Assembly (NCBI GenBank): GCA_024509875.1
Contig: JAMPIV010022919.1
Coordinates: 1-64,000, forward strand
Source of the DNA: Oreohelix idahoensis
Lineage: Eukaryota; Mollusca; Gastropoda; Stylommatophora; Oreohelicidae
Length of the DNA: 64,000 bases
Reading direction: 5' to 3'
In this document: piece by piece, positions 19,110 to 30,658 of the stretch
How positions within the stretch are numbered: the stretch's first letter is position 1
Layout: every line of letters starts with the position of its first letter
The notes under the pieces: generated by a model
What the model was told of the DNA's origin: nothing
The model's database searches: none
What the model saw: the letters and a program-made list of their open reading frames with translations, nothing else
Position numbers and translations under genes: made by a program

Positions 19110-19915
19110 TATTTGCCAAGGTTGCGTGAGCGTTGAAAACGGCTCACGAGAAAAAAGATAGAGGGAAGATTAAAAATTACAGACGATGGTTCACTGAATT
19201 CGCTTGTGTCGGTAAAGCGTGAGTATTTTTCTAGTGAGTAGTAAATAAAGCCGACCAATGGTTTCAGCTGGTAAACAGGTGAAAGAACGAATCAGAAGTA
19301 GGGTGGAGAAAAAAACACATATCAGCTGACGATGGCCAGAGGTCAGAACAGCTCACAGCTTGCTAGAGGGCAGTCGTGTTTCCGAAGACGAAAGAACACG
19401 AGATGCTGTTGTGCGGTTGCCACCAGTTTTAATAAGTTCTGTGGTATTACAGATAGTTTTAGAAGTTATACAGAAGATGCACAAGCTGTATAGAAAAACT
19501 TAGAAGTTTAAAAGAAGTCAGTGGTTAACGAGAAGTGACATTAGTTCTAGGAAGTTCGGAGGACGTGATAGTGACTAGTCAGTAACAATATGATATAACT
19601 AAGAAGTGTCACATAGATAGAGTAGAAGATGATTAAGAGAGCTTTAATAGTGACAGTAGTGAGTGAATTTTCAGGAGAGATTCAGGGAATCGCCTGTAAG
19701 TATTGGTTTTTTGAATTATTATGTACATTGATGAAAGTTTTACAGGAGAAATGAAACTGAACTCCCCGGTCGACAAGCCATATGAGCAGTGAGAACTTTA
19801 ATGACCAAGCAAACCAGAGAAGGAATTGAATTAAATATTAAAGGTTAAGTTTGGTACCGTCATCTATTAAATGGATGATATGAATGAATCCCAAGAAGGG
19901 AGCTACATATTTTTC

Positions 19916-19961
<46 letters not shown>

Positions 19962-21015
19962 ACAGTAAGTGAAACAATGAGTTGTACACGGAATTAGTTA
20001 ATACAAGTAAGTGACAGCGATGGTCGACTTCTTTAAGAACTACTTGAATGCTCTCACATGTAAGTAAGGAATATATAAGGTTTACTTCATGCATAGAACT
20101 ATAGGATGTTTTTTCCCAGAAGCGGATACAGGCAGGTCTGACCAAGTTTTGTACAGGAAGAATAAAAGTACAAAATAATGAATTGCATAATGCTGATCAG
20201 TTGCATTGAGGTATACTGAAACAGAATTTAAAGAGGTTAAGTAAGTACATGGAGTTGATACAGGAACAAAGGGAGATTAAGTGTCTACATATATATGAGA
20301 TAAAGAAAGTATACATGAAGCAACTATGCTACAACTGTAGGTATGCTCTATGAAGAGGTATATATATCATTGATATATTACATGTAAATAAATATGTTTT
20401 TTCAAGAGGAAAAACAAATGCTTGAGTCGATCCTTGTGAGAGGCTGGTGTATGCCAGACTATTAGCCTTTATATAAATCCACTATACGATCAGTCACTGT
20501 ATATAACAACGGAGAAGGGAACGAACGAGTCAAGGGTTGAATGAAGGAAGGAAAGTAGTTCATCCAAGAATTACCAGCTCTGGCGGAGAGGGCCAGTACT
20601 CATATACTATTACCTTAACTTGGAAGATATGACAAACAAGAAAAGAGACTGGTGTGAGTTACTTAACTAGGCCTACCACCTGCCACCTAGTTAAAAGAAA
20701 GTACTTTGTTGGAAAATTAATCACACCCCCACTGTGACATTTTACCTAATTGGCGCCTTTGGACCAGTTCTCGGTTCACCACCACCTGTTACATATGTTT
20801 ATTAATTATGTTGCTTACTTCTCTTCACGCCACCGCGTAAAATTGTCCAATTATCTTCTCTCTTTCTTGTCCCCTATCTATTTTTTTCCATTCAGTAGTG
20901 TGTTCCCATTCATTTTGACAGTATTTCGAAAAATCCATATTTTTAAAAAACTTAACCAGCACTTCTATGTTTAATTTACTTATTAAACACTATTATATTA
21001 TTATTATTATTATTA
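19110..21015. other. no recognisable gene
   Basis: Non-coding by eye. A perfect (GA)n run lies at 19919-19958. AGGCCTACCACCTGCC and flanking CTAGTTA/TAACTAG form a short palindrome near 20665-20695. The region may be old LTR-type repeat but no ends could be found. Confidence 0.4.
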
Positions 21016-21021
21016 TTAAAA

Positions 21022-21205
21022 CCAGGGCTCGGAAGTTGGAGTCATGGAGTATGTGGTTCTTTTTTTTAGTGCAGTCGGAGTCGGTAAAAAAATGTCCGGA
21101 CTGCAACTCCAAATGTTATGCCACATGACTAGTAAAAAACTGAAGCGGAGTCGGGATTCTAAAATTACACGAGTCGGAATCGGAATATTTTGGACCGATT
21201 CCTTG
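21022..21205. repeat. hAT-like terminal repeat DNA rich in GGAGTCGG
   Basis: Begins CAGGGCTCGGAAGTTGGAGTC and repeats GGAGTCGG/CGGAGTCG-type strings. CAGGG-type termini with subterminal GGAGTCGG repeats are seen in non-autonomous hAT elements. No second terminus located. Confidence 0.4.
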
Positions 21206-21239
21206 CTTTAAACTGCTACATATTTGTTCGGAAAAAACA

Positions 21240-21500
21240 AACAAACAAAAACACAAATAATAGTTCGTCATACTAAGAGAAAGGACAAGGAAAAATCTAC
21301 GTTGCGGCCACAAGGTCTTCGTCAGGGACTGACAAACAAAAGACAGAAGGGAAAGAAAGTGCGAATTAAGTGGAGAACATGAAACTAATTAAATAAGAGA
21401 AAAATACTCCCCGATTTGTGTCACATGTTGGAGCAAAAATGTCCGCTATTGAACCGGAAGCCGGAAGTGAATAGTTGTGGTCTGATTTGATGTTAAAGAA
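21240..21500. repeat. dispersed repeat A, copy 2
   Basis: About 80% similar by eye to 5452-5700 in the same orientation, including GTTGCGGCCACAAGG, GAGAACATGAAACTA and AACCGGAAG. Confidence 0.7.
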
Positions 21501-24080
21501 ATATATATTATTTGTAACAGATGTGAGGTCAGCTGTGCAAGCCCCTGAGGTTAGTTATTTATGAATATGTTCTCAGGGAACCTGTCTGCTACCACCCTAT
21601 GACCTCAACCTGTCATATATTTTCTCCTAGTTAAGTGTAAAGGTGTGTGAGTGTTGTCTAGCTAAATGTCTAGGGTATATGCGATGTAATGTAATGAAAT
21701 GACAACACTACACTTATAAATTAATGAACAATAATGAAACAAGTCACTGTTAAAGTTTAAATGTTAAATCTTTTTTTTTTTGTACAATTTATTTTCCGGT
21801 ATTTCAGTTCTTTTTTTTTTTTTTTTTTTTTGATACCGGAGTACTGAAAACCCAAGGTGATAATGAAATGTATTTCAACAATTAATTCAAACTATAAATG
21901 AATCTGTTATTATTCACAACTATAAAAATGTCACTCTTGAAAAGTGTCAATTAAATCTTGATTCTATGAACGGGTAATAATGGGAAGAACGTCTGTCTTC
22001 ATCATGTTCTGAACTAGGAAATACACATTTGGAAAAGAGAGTGGTTAATCTGAGGTATCATGTGCCTGTGGACGAATTCTTATCTTTGTAATTGCTGGGA
22101 TACAAGATGGTTTCAGTCCAAGCTAACAGCTTCAAACTGCCAAGTCAGGACACTGCCCTTGAATTCTCAACAGTGAGGCAAACAGACAATACTGCCTCAA
22201 TTCTTCAGGTGCAGATGTACATACAGGTATATGTTGACCAATGGCACACTTTGATTCAGAGATGAAACCCTGGAATGAGAGTAATAAGCCCATCCTCAAT
22301 ACCTCATATACCTCTCTCTATCCCTAACTATTAAACATTTTTAACCTGGTCAGAATCAGCATGGTAACTAAACAATTAGATAACGTTCTTATTTGGTTTT
22401 GTACCCCATTCATGGTCAGATAATCTTTCAAACTTCAGTTTGACACTTTCCTTGACATAGGAAACATTTTAATTAATTATTTCAAGTCATGCGCAAACAC
22501 GGTGACTTGCTGAAGAAGACGGCCAGTGGTTTTCTGGTCTTACATCATAAAACTGTACATCAATTTCCCCATTACTATTTAATTTTATTTTCTCCCAAGG
22601 TGTCAGTAAGCCTGTCTGGCTTTTCTACAAAATGATAATATCCTTCTTAACAACTTTGTGACACAACACAAAGTTTGATGTTGGCGCTTTCCTATATATG
22701 CCTCTACCCATAGAATTTTCATACATATTCAATAATACATACATAATAATAATAATGATGATATAAATGTTTTTTCTTACCGCATCAATGAAATATTCCT
22801 ACTAAGTAGTTTAGTTAGCGATAACATGGTCACTTCCAGATCGCTTGCTGGTGCAGATCAGCAACGGCAAAATCGTACTGAAATTCTTGCCTTTAACACA
22901 ACAGTAGTGTAGGAAATATATTTTACACGTGGCACCTAACGCCGATTTCAAATTGTTTTTATCACTACTGTTAGTCTATTAGACTCCAGCCAATCAGGGA
23001 CTATTATGCCTCTTGCGTCCTTTTTCAAATTGAAACTTCAACTTTCAAACTTGGGATTACCTCCCCCTCTCCCAATATGTGGCAAGCTGAGAGAGATATA
23101 CGTCTGTTCGTCTATTTGTCTTCTACCAATATCTCGGTTATTTACTAAGTGTTTCAAATTCTGAAAAGTAATTATTGATCAGGCTGCTGTCTGTCACACA
23201 GTAGTTATATTTTTATTCTTTCTTTTATTATATTTACTATTATTGGTTTTTCCCCTTTATTTATTCAAATAACATATTTTTCTATCTACGGTAATATGCA
23301 TTAACATCTTAATCTTCTATTTAACCATTAATGTCATTGTATTTGTCAACTGTCCTTTCTTTTAGTGTGTAAGAAAATTATCTAAGTTGTTATTCTCCAT
23401 GCTTCTATGCCCCGCTTGGGTTCAAATTTCAAATTTCTGTAAACAACGAACTCGTGACACTACCACCTATGCTCCTTTTCTCCTTTTCTCGTACTGTATT
23501 TTCAAATATTCCACGTTAATCGTATTATTTGTCTGTAACTAGCGTTCTCATTCAAAATTGAAACAGCACATCTGCAATACGTCACAAAAATGCGACTTTT
23601 AGGCCAGATGTACGAACTGTGTGTGTGTTTTTCATTTCAGTCTGCAGATCTAAGAGGTTATACATTTTGAACTGCGTGTCGAGCGAACGGGGACTGTATG
23701 GTTTTGTGTCGTCTTTTAGAAACATGCTACGGTATTTCCACGCACTATCGTTTTCGGCTCGCGAAACCAACAGAACCAAACGCGTGTCAAATGGCAGCAT
23801 TCTTCCGTCTCTCCCTTCCCCTTCCTCGCGTTTTCTTCTGTCCATCTTTCTTAGAACGACTAAGCCTTGCCTTTTCAACATTGTTACCGTTTGTGTCTCA
23901 AGGACGAGGTATAAAAAGTTAGTACTGCCCTGCAGGCGGGGCGATGATGTTTCACACAACCCCACTATTTTATCCCTATATTATGTTATCTCTATAAACA
24001 AGAATATTATCTATTTGATTGGTGTAATCTCTGATTTTATGACAATAGTACATTAAAAGGATAAATAAAAAAATAATAAT
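21501..24080. other. no recognisable gene
   Basis: Non-coding. Overlapping open frames on both strands at about 23582-24056 have no family match, and their GC-rich patch may be repeat DNA. Confidence 0.4.
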
Positions 24081-24115
24081 GAAAACAAGGACTGGAAAAC
24101 CGAGTGAGCGAAAAG

Positions 24116-24232
<117 letters not shown>

Positions 24233-24389
24233 AGAGAGAAGAGGTAGAAAGAGAAAAAAATATATATATATTAAAAACAAAAATAAAGAAAAAAAATTAA
24301 ATAAACATTTTTCTTCAAGTGGTTCTCAACTTGTGTAGTAGGGTCTGTATTACTGTAGGTAAGGTATGTTGTCCCGTAGCAGATACTAC

Positions 24390-24618
24390 CGTAGGTAAGT
24401 GAACTGTTACAGACTTCAACATACTAGGTCCAGCATCGAGAGATGGGGGTGACCAATTCCCTTCCTCGCTGCCTTTTCCTTCCCTAACTCAAAGAGCAGA
24501 GTCAGATACCTATTTACAGCTGGATAGAGTTGAGCGTGTAGGTACCGTCATTCAAACCCGGTACCTTTGCCGCGAGAAACCAGCGCTCTAACCACTCCGT
24601 CAATTGGAAGCTCCATAC
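24390..24618 (-). repeat. tRNA-derived SINE of a second family
   Basis: Minus-strand head GGAGCTTCCAATTGACGG with A-box-like TGACGGAGTGG and B-box-like GGGTTTGAATGACGG, followed by a body containing AGCTGTAAATAGGTATC. Only one copy seen here; the 3' boundary is uncertain. Confidence 0.6.
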
Positions 24619-25239
24619 GTCTTCATGTATTCACTGGTGACTAACAAAGTACATGTATGCAGTGTTTTCATGTATCTACTTGTCTTTAAATTGACTCATA
24701 TTATAGCACAAGTCTATGTTAACCACACCCCCAGATCTTATATTTTTGGACATGTGCCATAATATAACCGACGGTATGTGTGCCTCAACCATAACATTTT
24801 TAAAAAAAGTACTCTCTTCTTCTATGTGTGTCATGTCAACTGAAAGCAGACAATATGTATTAAAGTGATGCGAAAAAGAAGCCTAAAATTAAAATTCTTA
24901 AAACGTACGAAAGAGCGAGAAGTAGCACTCATATGAACAAGTACTAATAACCTCTTCTTCTTTCCAACCCCAGGTATTCGTGTTTTCACTCTTTTTACCC
25001 TTGGGGAGATTGGGGGATATGATTTTGTGCTTTCTTGCTACCCCAGAGGTCTTCCTCAACTCATCGGGCACAACTGGTGGAGGTCACACCAGTCCCACTA
25101 ATTGGCGGGTGATGCAATGCACGAGAAGGTTGGCCTTCTTCTGAAGTTCCCCTGAAGGAGATAGAAATAACTTAAAACCAAGAATACGGAAGTGGTTAGA
25201 ACAGAAAGACACTACTCCAGTTTCTAAATGGTACTTCTG
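24619..25239. other. no recognisable feature
   Basis: Non-coding, no assignable repeat. Confidence 0.4.
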
Positions 25240-25410
25240 CCAGCTGTTTATGAGATCAGTTGCTGAGTTCTTTTTCCAGACGACAATGTTAAACTGCCCA
25301 TTATATTTCCTTCATTGTCGTCCTCTAGCTCTCGTCCCATATATTGTGCCTGTCATCGTGACATATTTTAACTGTCCTGTCCTCATAACATGCCCCCAAA
25401 ACGTGGTCTG
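25240..25410 (-). pseudogene. non-LTR C-terminal fossil
   Basis: Minus strand from 25410: FWGHVMRTGQLKYVTMTG, then GTRARGRQ, stop, RKYNGQF. This is the FGHVMR...GRQR block of another non-LTR lineage, different from that at 3364-3660. Short, with an in-frame stop. Confidence 0.55.
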
Positions 25411-25887
25411 GTTACTTCTAATATGTGTAATAAACTTTTTTTTTTTTTTTTTTTGCACGCTAACCTTTTCATGTCCTCTCACCAGTCTTATTGGCAGTTA
25501 AAAGGTAGGCTTGACTTAACATTCTTTTGTAAAAATAACATCTCTGTTGCTACCAGAGGTCTTTTGGTTTGTTAACTGATTATCCATGATTCGATCCATG
25601 TGATAGGATCAGCTCTATGTTACAATAAAGAAAACTCTAATCCTTACTTCAAATTACAAAGTTTTTTTGTTTTTTTCTAGAATGCCGTATATTGGCTGGT
25701 CAATTCTATTTCTTTTTTTTTTTCTTTTTTTCTGAGCTGCAATGTGGAAATTTTTCAAAATTAGGACAGGAATTTACGGAGAAACTACCATTATGTCCCT
25801 TTAAAAAAAAATTATGTTTTATTTTATGCATTTTTCAGCAAGCTAATGACCTTATTGATGCTCTTCTGTGCTGTTTTTCGTGTGTTC

Positions 25888-25920
25888 CATTCCCGACGAA
25901 GACTTCGTGGTCATAACGTG
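25888..25920 (+). other. repeat A core motif, copy 3
   Basis: CCCGACGAAGACTTCGTGG then TCATAACGTG, matching the core of repeat A but on the plus strand and with little surrounding similarity. Confidence 0.4.
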
Positions 25921-26489
25921 AGATGTACTGGCATGTGCCTTGTAAAGACTTTCCTCTACTATAAAAATGTTGTTCATTTATTCAAAACAGAAATACGGCA
26001 CCCTTTACTTGTCTTCACTGGCGACTGTCCAAACAGATTTAGTACTCCTAACGAATCTTTTTGTGTGACTGCAACACAAGCAAATCTAGTACTGTTTGCA
26101 GGGTTCTACTGAAGACTTTAATCGCCAAGAGCTAACGCTCAATAACAGTAGATCAAAGACAAGACAGAAGACTGCCTGTCAAACACCAAACATGGTGGAC
26201 CAACTCTTCATTGTTAAAAGAAGAAAAAAAGCAATTCTGAAGGTTACGTTTATTGATGCATATCTGTTTTAATAGAACGGTCACTGATATAAGGAGAAGG
26301 CTAAGCTCCCCCCATTTTTAGCCAAGAGCTAACGATAAGAGATGGGCTGGGTCAGGGGGCTGGCACCACTACCCTATAAAATTCCAAATACTACAGACAG
26401 TGACGTAATTAGTGGGGCGAGGGAGCGCCACCGAACACCATTATCATTATCACTTTCCTATGTGCTACTTATGGAGCATGGACTCACCC

Positions 26490-26690
26490 CTGTAACTGGT
26501 CTCCCCTGCAGGAAGCCGGCACCAAGCGTTGACATGCTCTTGCTGCTGCGGTTTCTGTGGCAATTTGTAGGTTGCCAATCTAATGCCCAACCCCCGTCTT
26601 AGTTGCCTTGTACGACATGCCTGAGGGTGCAGCAGTCCTATTCTTTATTTGGTTGTGTCTTCAGAGGACCCCCCCCCCCCTTCCCGGGAA
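26490..26690 (+). repeat. SINE-like core, copy B
   Basis: CTAATGCCCAACCCCCG, TTGCCTTGTACGACATGC, GGGTGCAGCAG and TTATTTGGTTGTGTCTTCAG match copies at 18880 and 36780. A C-run follows at 26671-26682. Confidence 0.45.
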
Positions 26691-29039
26691 CTACATGGCA
26701 CGGACACTTTTATAACAGTTCTCTATTGTCAAAAATTTCATCTTAAATTTACTGGAGGGTGCCAAATGTAGGATCTGTCCCGGGGTGTCAAATTTTTATT
26801 ACGCCTCTGACAGGAACAACATTTGAGCATTTATATCAACAAAAATAACAAATATCATTTAGTATTTGATGAATAAGGCCCTTTATTGCTTGTAACTGAA
26901 ACAAAAGACTATGGGGGGAGGAGGCATCAACAAGAAATTAATAAAGGTATACAACAATTTTTTAAGCTAGAAAACTCAACAGACACATGTCAACAAAATA
27001 TGAGATGCAACCCCTAAAATAAAAAAGAATTGTTGCCTTATTTTGGAAAGGCGTGCTTTGTTCTACCTAGACACAAGGTCTGTTGTTTATATTACGGCGC
27101 ATGTCCAAATATAGAAGACCCTGTACTGATAGATCTCCTCAAATCAGAATTATGCTAACTTATTAGCTTTTGGAAAAATGTAACATATTCAGATACTGAT
27201 GAGGATTTGAAAATGCGGATTTTCATACTGCTGGTCTTTAAACCAGGGGTTTCCAATCGTTTTAGATTTAAGTACCCCTTCGGCTTTTAGTAAACCTTCC
27301 CTTCCCCTATCCAATATAAAAGGAAATAAATTATAGAGTTTACAATGCATATGCACATAAGAAAATAGATATACATATTAATGTTTTTTAAATAAAGAAG
27401 ACTATTCAGTACATAACAACATTCTTTAGTATCACAAAGTTAATACATTTTTATCAGTCTTGTCACATAGGTTATGAACATTAAATTGCCTATTATCCTC
27501 TTCCTATTCTTTCACCCGTATCCTCTATATTTCTTTACCTTTTTCTTGTATTTTTTCGCATTCATTCGTTTGCGAGAAATATCTATTTTGCCATTCTCAC
27601 TTTCGCTAGTTTCGTTTCTCATTTAGAAACGCATTTCATCGCTTACGAAACGAGAAACTTGATTACGTAGATGTCAGTCTCTGCTGGTCGAACGATAGCT
27701 GTGAATATACGGTTCTCGCCAGACAGAACGTCTGCAGTTTCCCCGGTCAGAGCGCTGCCCGACCAGATTTCTGGGCCTGGGGTGTGAGAATTCGCTCCGT
27801 CAGACATGGCAGGCAGACGGATTGTCTACCTTTTGCAGCAACTGCGTGAGTTTTCGTCGGGATAGTCCGGCGAAGTGTGAAATTGCGCTCCGCACGGCAG
27901 ACGGGTTATCTGAGATTTGCAACTGTCACGCGTACTCTCGGTCACTGATGGCAGTTACGACATGCGTTAAGCTGACGTAGGTGTTTTACACGTACAAGTG
28001 GAGATTATTTCGTTTGCGAAAGAAGTTGGGGCTTTTGTCTAATTTTAAGATATTGGCCCGAGTTTGAAACTAACTTCACTCATTCTCCATTTTACAGTAG
28101 ACGTGGTCACTTCGTTCTAGAACACTTAAACTTATAAGTGATGTCTCTCAGTTTCGTTGTGATACGTAGTTCTGTGTGAGGTAAAATATTATATCTAGTA
28201 TATCTAGTATTTTGTGAAGTGATAAAGTGTTTAATCGCCTATTTCATTTAAACTAGTTCTGTGTGCAGAGTGATTATTTTAATAGTTTGTTATTTCTTTA
28301 GTCGACGAGTTACAGTGGAAAGCAAGATAAATTATAAATTTCTAGCTAAACCCATTCGGCTATTAAATCAATTGCATTTAACTGCTAATACTCAGGCGAA
28401 GTATATTTTTCTAAACAAACTTATAAATGCTAGATGCATCATGAGTGGTGACGGGAATACGCAGATATTCCTAATTCATGATGAGTGATTTTTTAAAATA
28501 TAACTTATTTCACGGGAAGCTTAAATATAAGTCAAGCTGTAGGCTTGCCGTTTAAAATGTAAGTTATATTGAGTACATAGTATGTATAATTATTTTATAT
28601 GTGCTTGTTCCATTTTATGCAGTGAATACTGGGGTGATCCAAACTTGCCGGCGTTTAGTAGTAAAGAGACATACTTGTGAGAAGAATAGACATTTCCTAT
28701 CTTTAACCACGTGGGTTGTTTCAAGTAACACTGATCTGACAGTGCATGTGCCATCAGAGATAGACAGTAATACCAATCCCACTAACGGTTTTCTAAAGAC
28801 TGAATGTTTATACTGGGCCTTTGAGCCAGACTTTTTTTCTTCTCAATAAACTCAAATATACATGCTGCCTGGCGGCGAGAATAATTACAAGAAATAACAT
28901 TAATATTTCCGACAAGTATTGAGAGAGTGTATAGCGAACCAAGACTATCTGTTAAAAGAAGTTGTCCACTGGTCAACTTTTCCCAAATGAAGGAAACCCT
29001 CGTGTTTTGACTCTGTGTGCCCGTTCAAACTTGCTTACC
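26691..29039. other. no recognisable gene; possible hAT end
   Basis: At 27244 CAGGGGTTTCCAATCG and TAAGTACCCCTTCGG look like a hAT terminal repeat, but the other terminus was not found. 27600-27970 is CpG-rich with strings such as GAAACGAGAAAC, unassigned. The rest is AT-rich non-coding DNA. Confidence 0.4.
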
Positions 29040-29044
29040 CTAAC

Positions 29045-30196
29045 TGTAACTGTCTTTTTCTCTTGTTGAGGTGATCACTGGCCCAAGACAGTATACATGT
29101 GGTTAGGTGTGTAGTGCGAGCGTATGATGAACTGAGTGTGGGTGCGAATGAAGGCGCGAATGTGTTTAGGCTCGTATATATGTAGACCCTGCAACCCATA
29201 CACTCACATGCAGTAGTCAAGGATGCTTGAACACTGCAGGCACGTTTCAAAACATTTATTGACGAGAACACACATGGTATCAACAGGAACAGTCAGTGTT
29301 AACAAGGTCATGCTGACCGGAAATCGATAGGTATACATTAGGCATTCAACAAGCTGGTAAACATTTGAATATTCGTGCATGGTCAATACAATGTTCTTCA
29401 ATAATGACAGTTCGTGGCGTCGCCCTGGTATCACTGACTAAACGCGTCAGATACCTTAATCACTTTGACACATAGGTGCAACTTGGCATTCCCCGCCAAT
29501 TGCACTGTATTAGGCTGTAGTACATTAGCCGAAAACACAGTCCTCGTTCTGACGTCAGCTGTGTACTTCTGATAAGCAGGTTACCATCAACCCTGCAGTA
29601 ATGCTTATTGTAGACATAAATACCGCCAATCTGAGGTTCCCACAATATATCTTCGTCACTGGATTTCTGGACAATATAAAGACTAATAGTCTTGGATGGC
29701 TACCTCGAGCACAAAATATAAGTTCTGAAATGGAGGATCGGTGAGCTGCAGTTCACAGACTAGGCAATCTTCTAACATGTTCTGCCACCGAAAGCATAGT
29801 AATGGAAAAAGTCGGTATTACCTGTAACCAAATCCACAGAATATAACAAGGAACTCTGCTGTCATTCCAACGCACAGAGATTCACTGGGGAAAACTGCCA
29901 TCGCAGTCACTTCGAAGATTCTCCCCGAAAAAAACAATGGACTCTCGTCCCTTCAGAAACCAGGACACTTCACGGCTTACCGGAAGTCTAACTCAACTCC
30001 CGCTTAAAAAACCCTGCCTATGGGCATACGCCAGAACTGTCTACCTTTGACCCTAAAGGTCAAACACAATGAATGAATAAACAAGGGAAGACAACCCCTA
30101 ATCAACCTGACATCGCAGGTAAAGACACAATTATTCTTATGATAAAAACATAAGCAAATAACTTGACAGATGACTCCGTCAAAAATGACAGCAATA
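29045..30196 (-). repeat. 3' LTR of Gmr1-like element
   Basis: Ends on the element strand in GACAGTTACA. Its start reads TATTGCTGTC where the other LTR reads TGTTGCTGTC, a single change of the terminal TG. The frames inside it are the same as those in the 5' LTR. Confidence 0.95.
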
Positions 30197-30658
30197 TATT
30201 ACTACAACCCCCCTGTAAAAAAAAAATGAAATTTTTTTTTTTTTTTATGTCCATGAGCAAGATTGCACAAGTATCATTTATGTGCTCATGAAAAAATGAA
30301 CCTAATATCAGGTACAATAGACACATAAACAAAGCGTCTGAAGAGGATACAAATCATATCCCAACATAGGAGAAAATATTTCCTTTAAGCCAAACAAACT
30401 AAGGGGGTACCATTAAAGAAAACTAAGTTGCTGGCAATACCAATCATATATCAAACATTACTAAATACTATAATTATAGCAATATACAAATGTCATGAAT
30501 TACAATGCTATATTAGCAACATATCACTGATGGATGGACAAAATGAAATTTGTTAAATTATCTAAACATCATCCAAATACATTTGTATTACAACATATTA
30601 GGATATTAAGGACAGACCTAAGTCCGAAAGTGTATCAGGAAAAACTAGGACACAAGAT
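30197..30658 (-). other. 3' untranslated region and polypurine tract
   Basis: About 460 bp between the pol stop and the 3' LTR. On the element strand ACAGGGGGGTTG lies about 8 bases from the LTR and is the likely polypurine tract; an A-run and T-run sit beside it (30217-30247 on plus). Confidence 0.65.

Noticed and set aside
23582..24056. overlapping 127- and 145-residue frames as genes
   Set aside because: No family, overlap each other on opposite strands, composition suggests repeat DNA.
29035..29434. LTR frames as independent genes
   Set aside because: Identical frames occur in both LTRs of the Gmr1-like element and match nothing.
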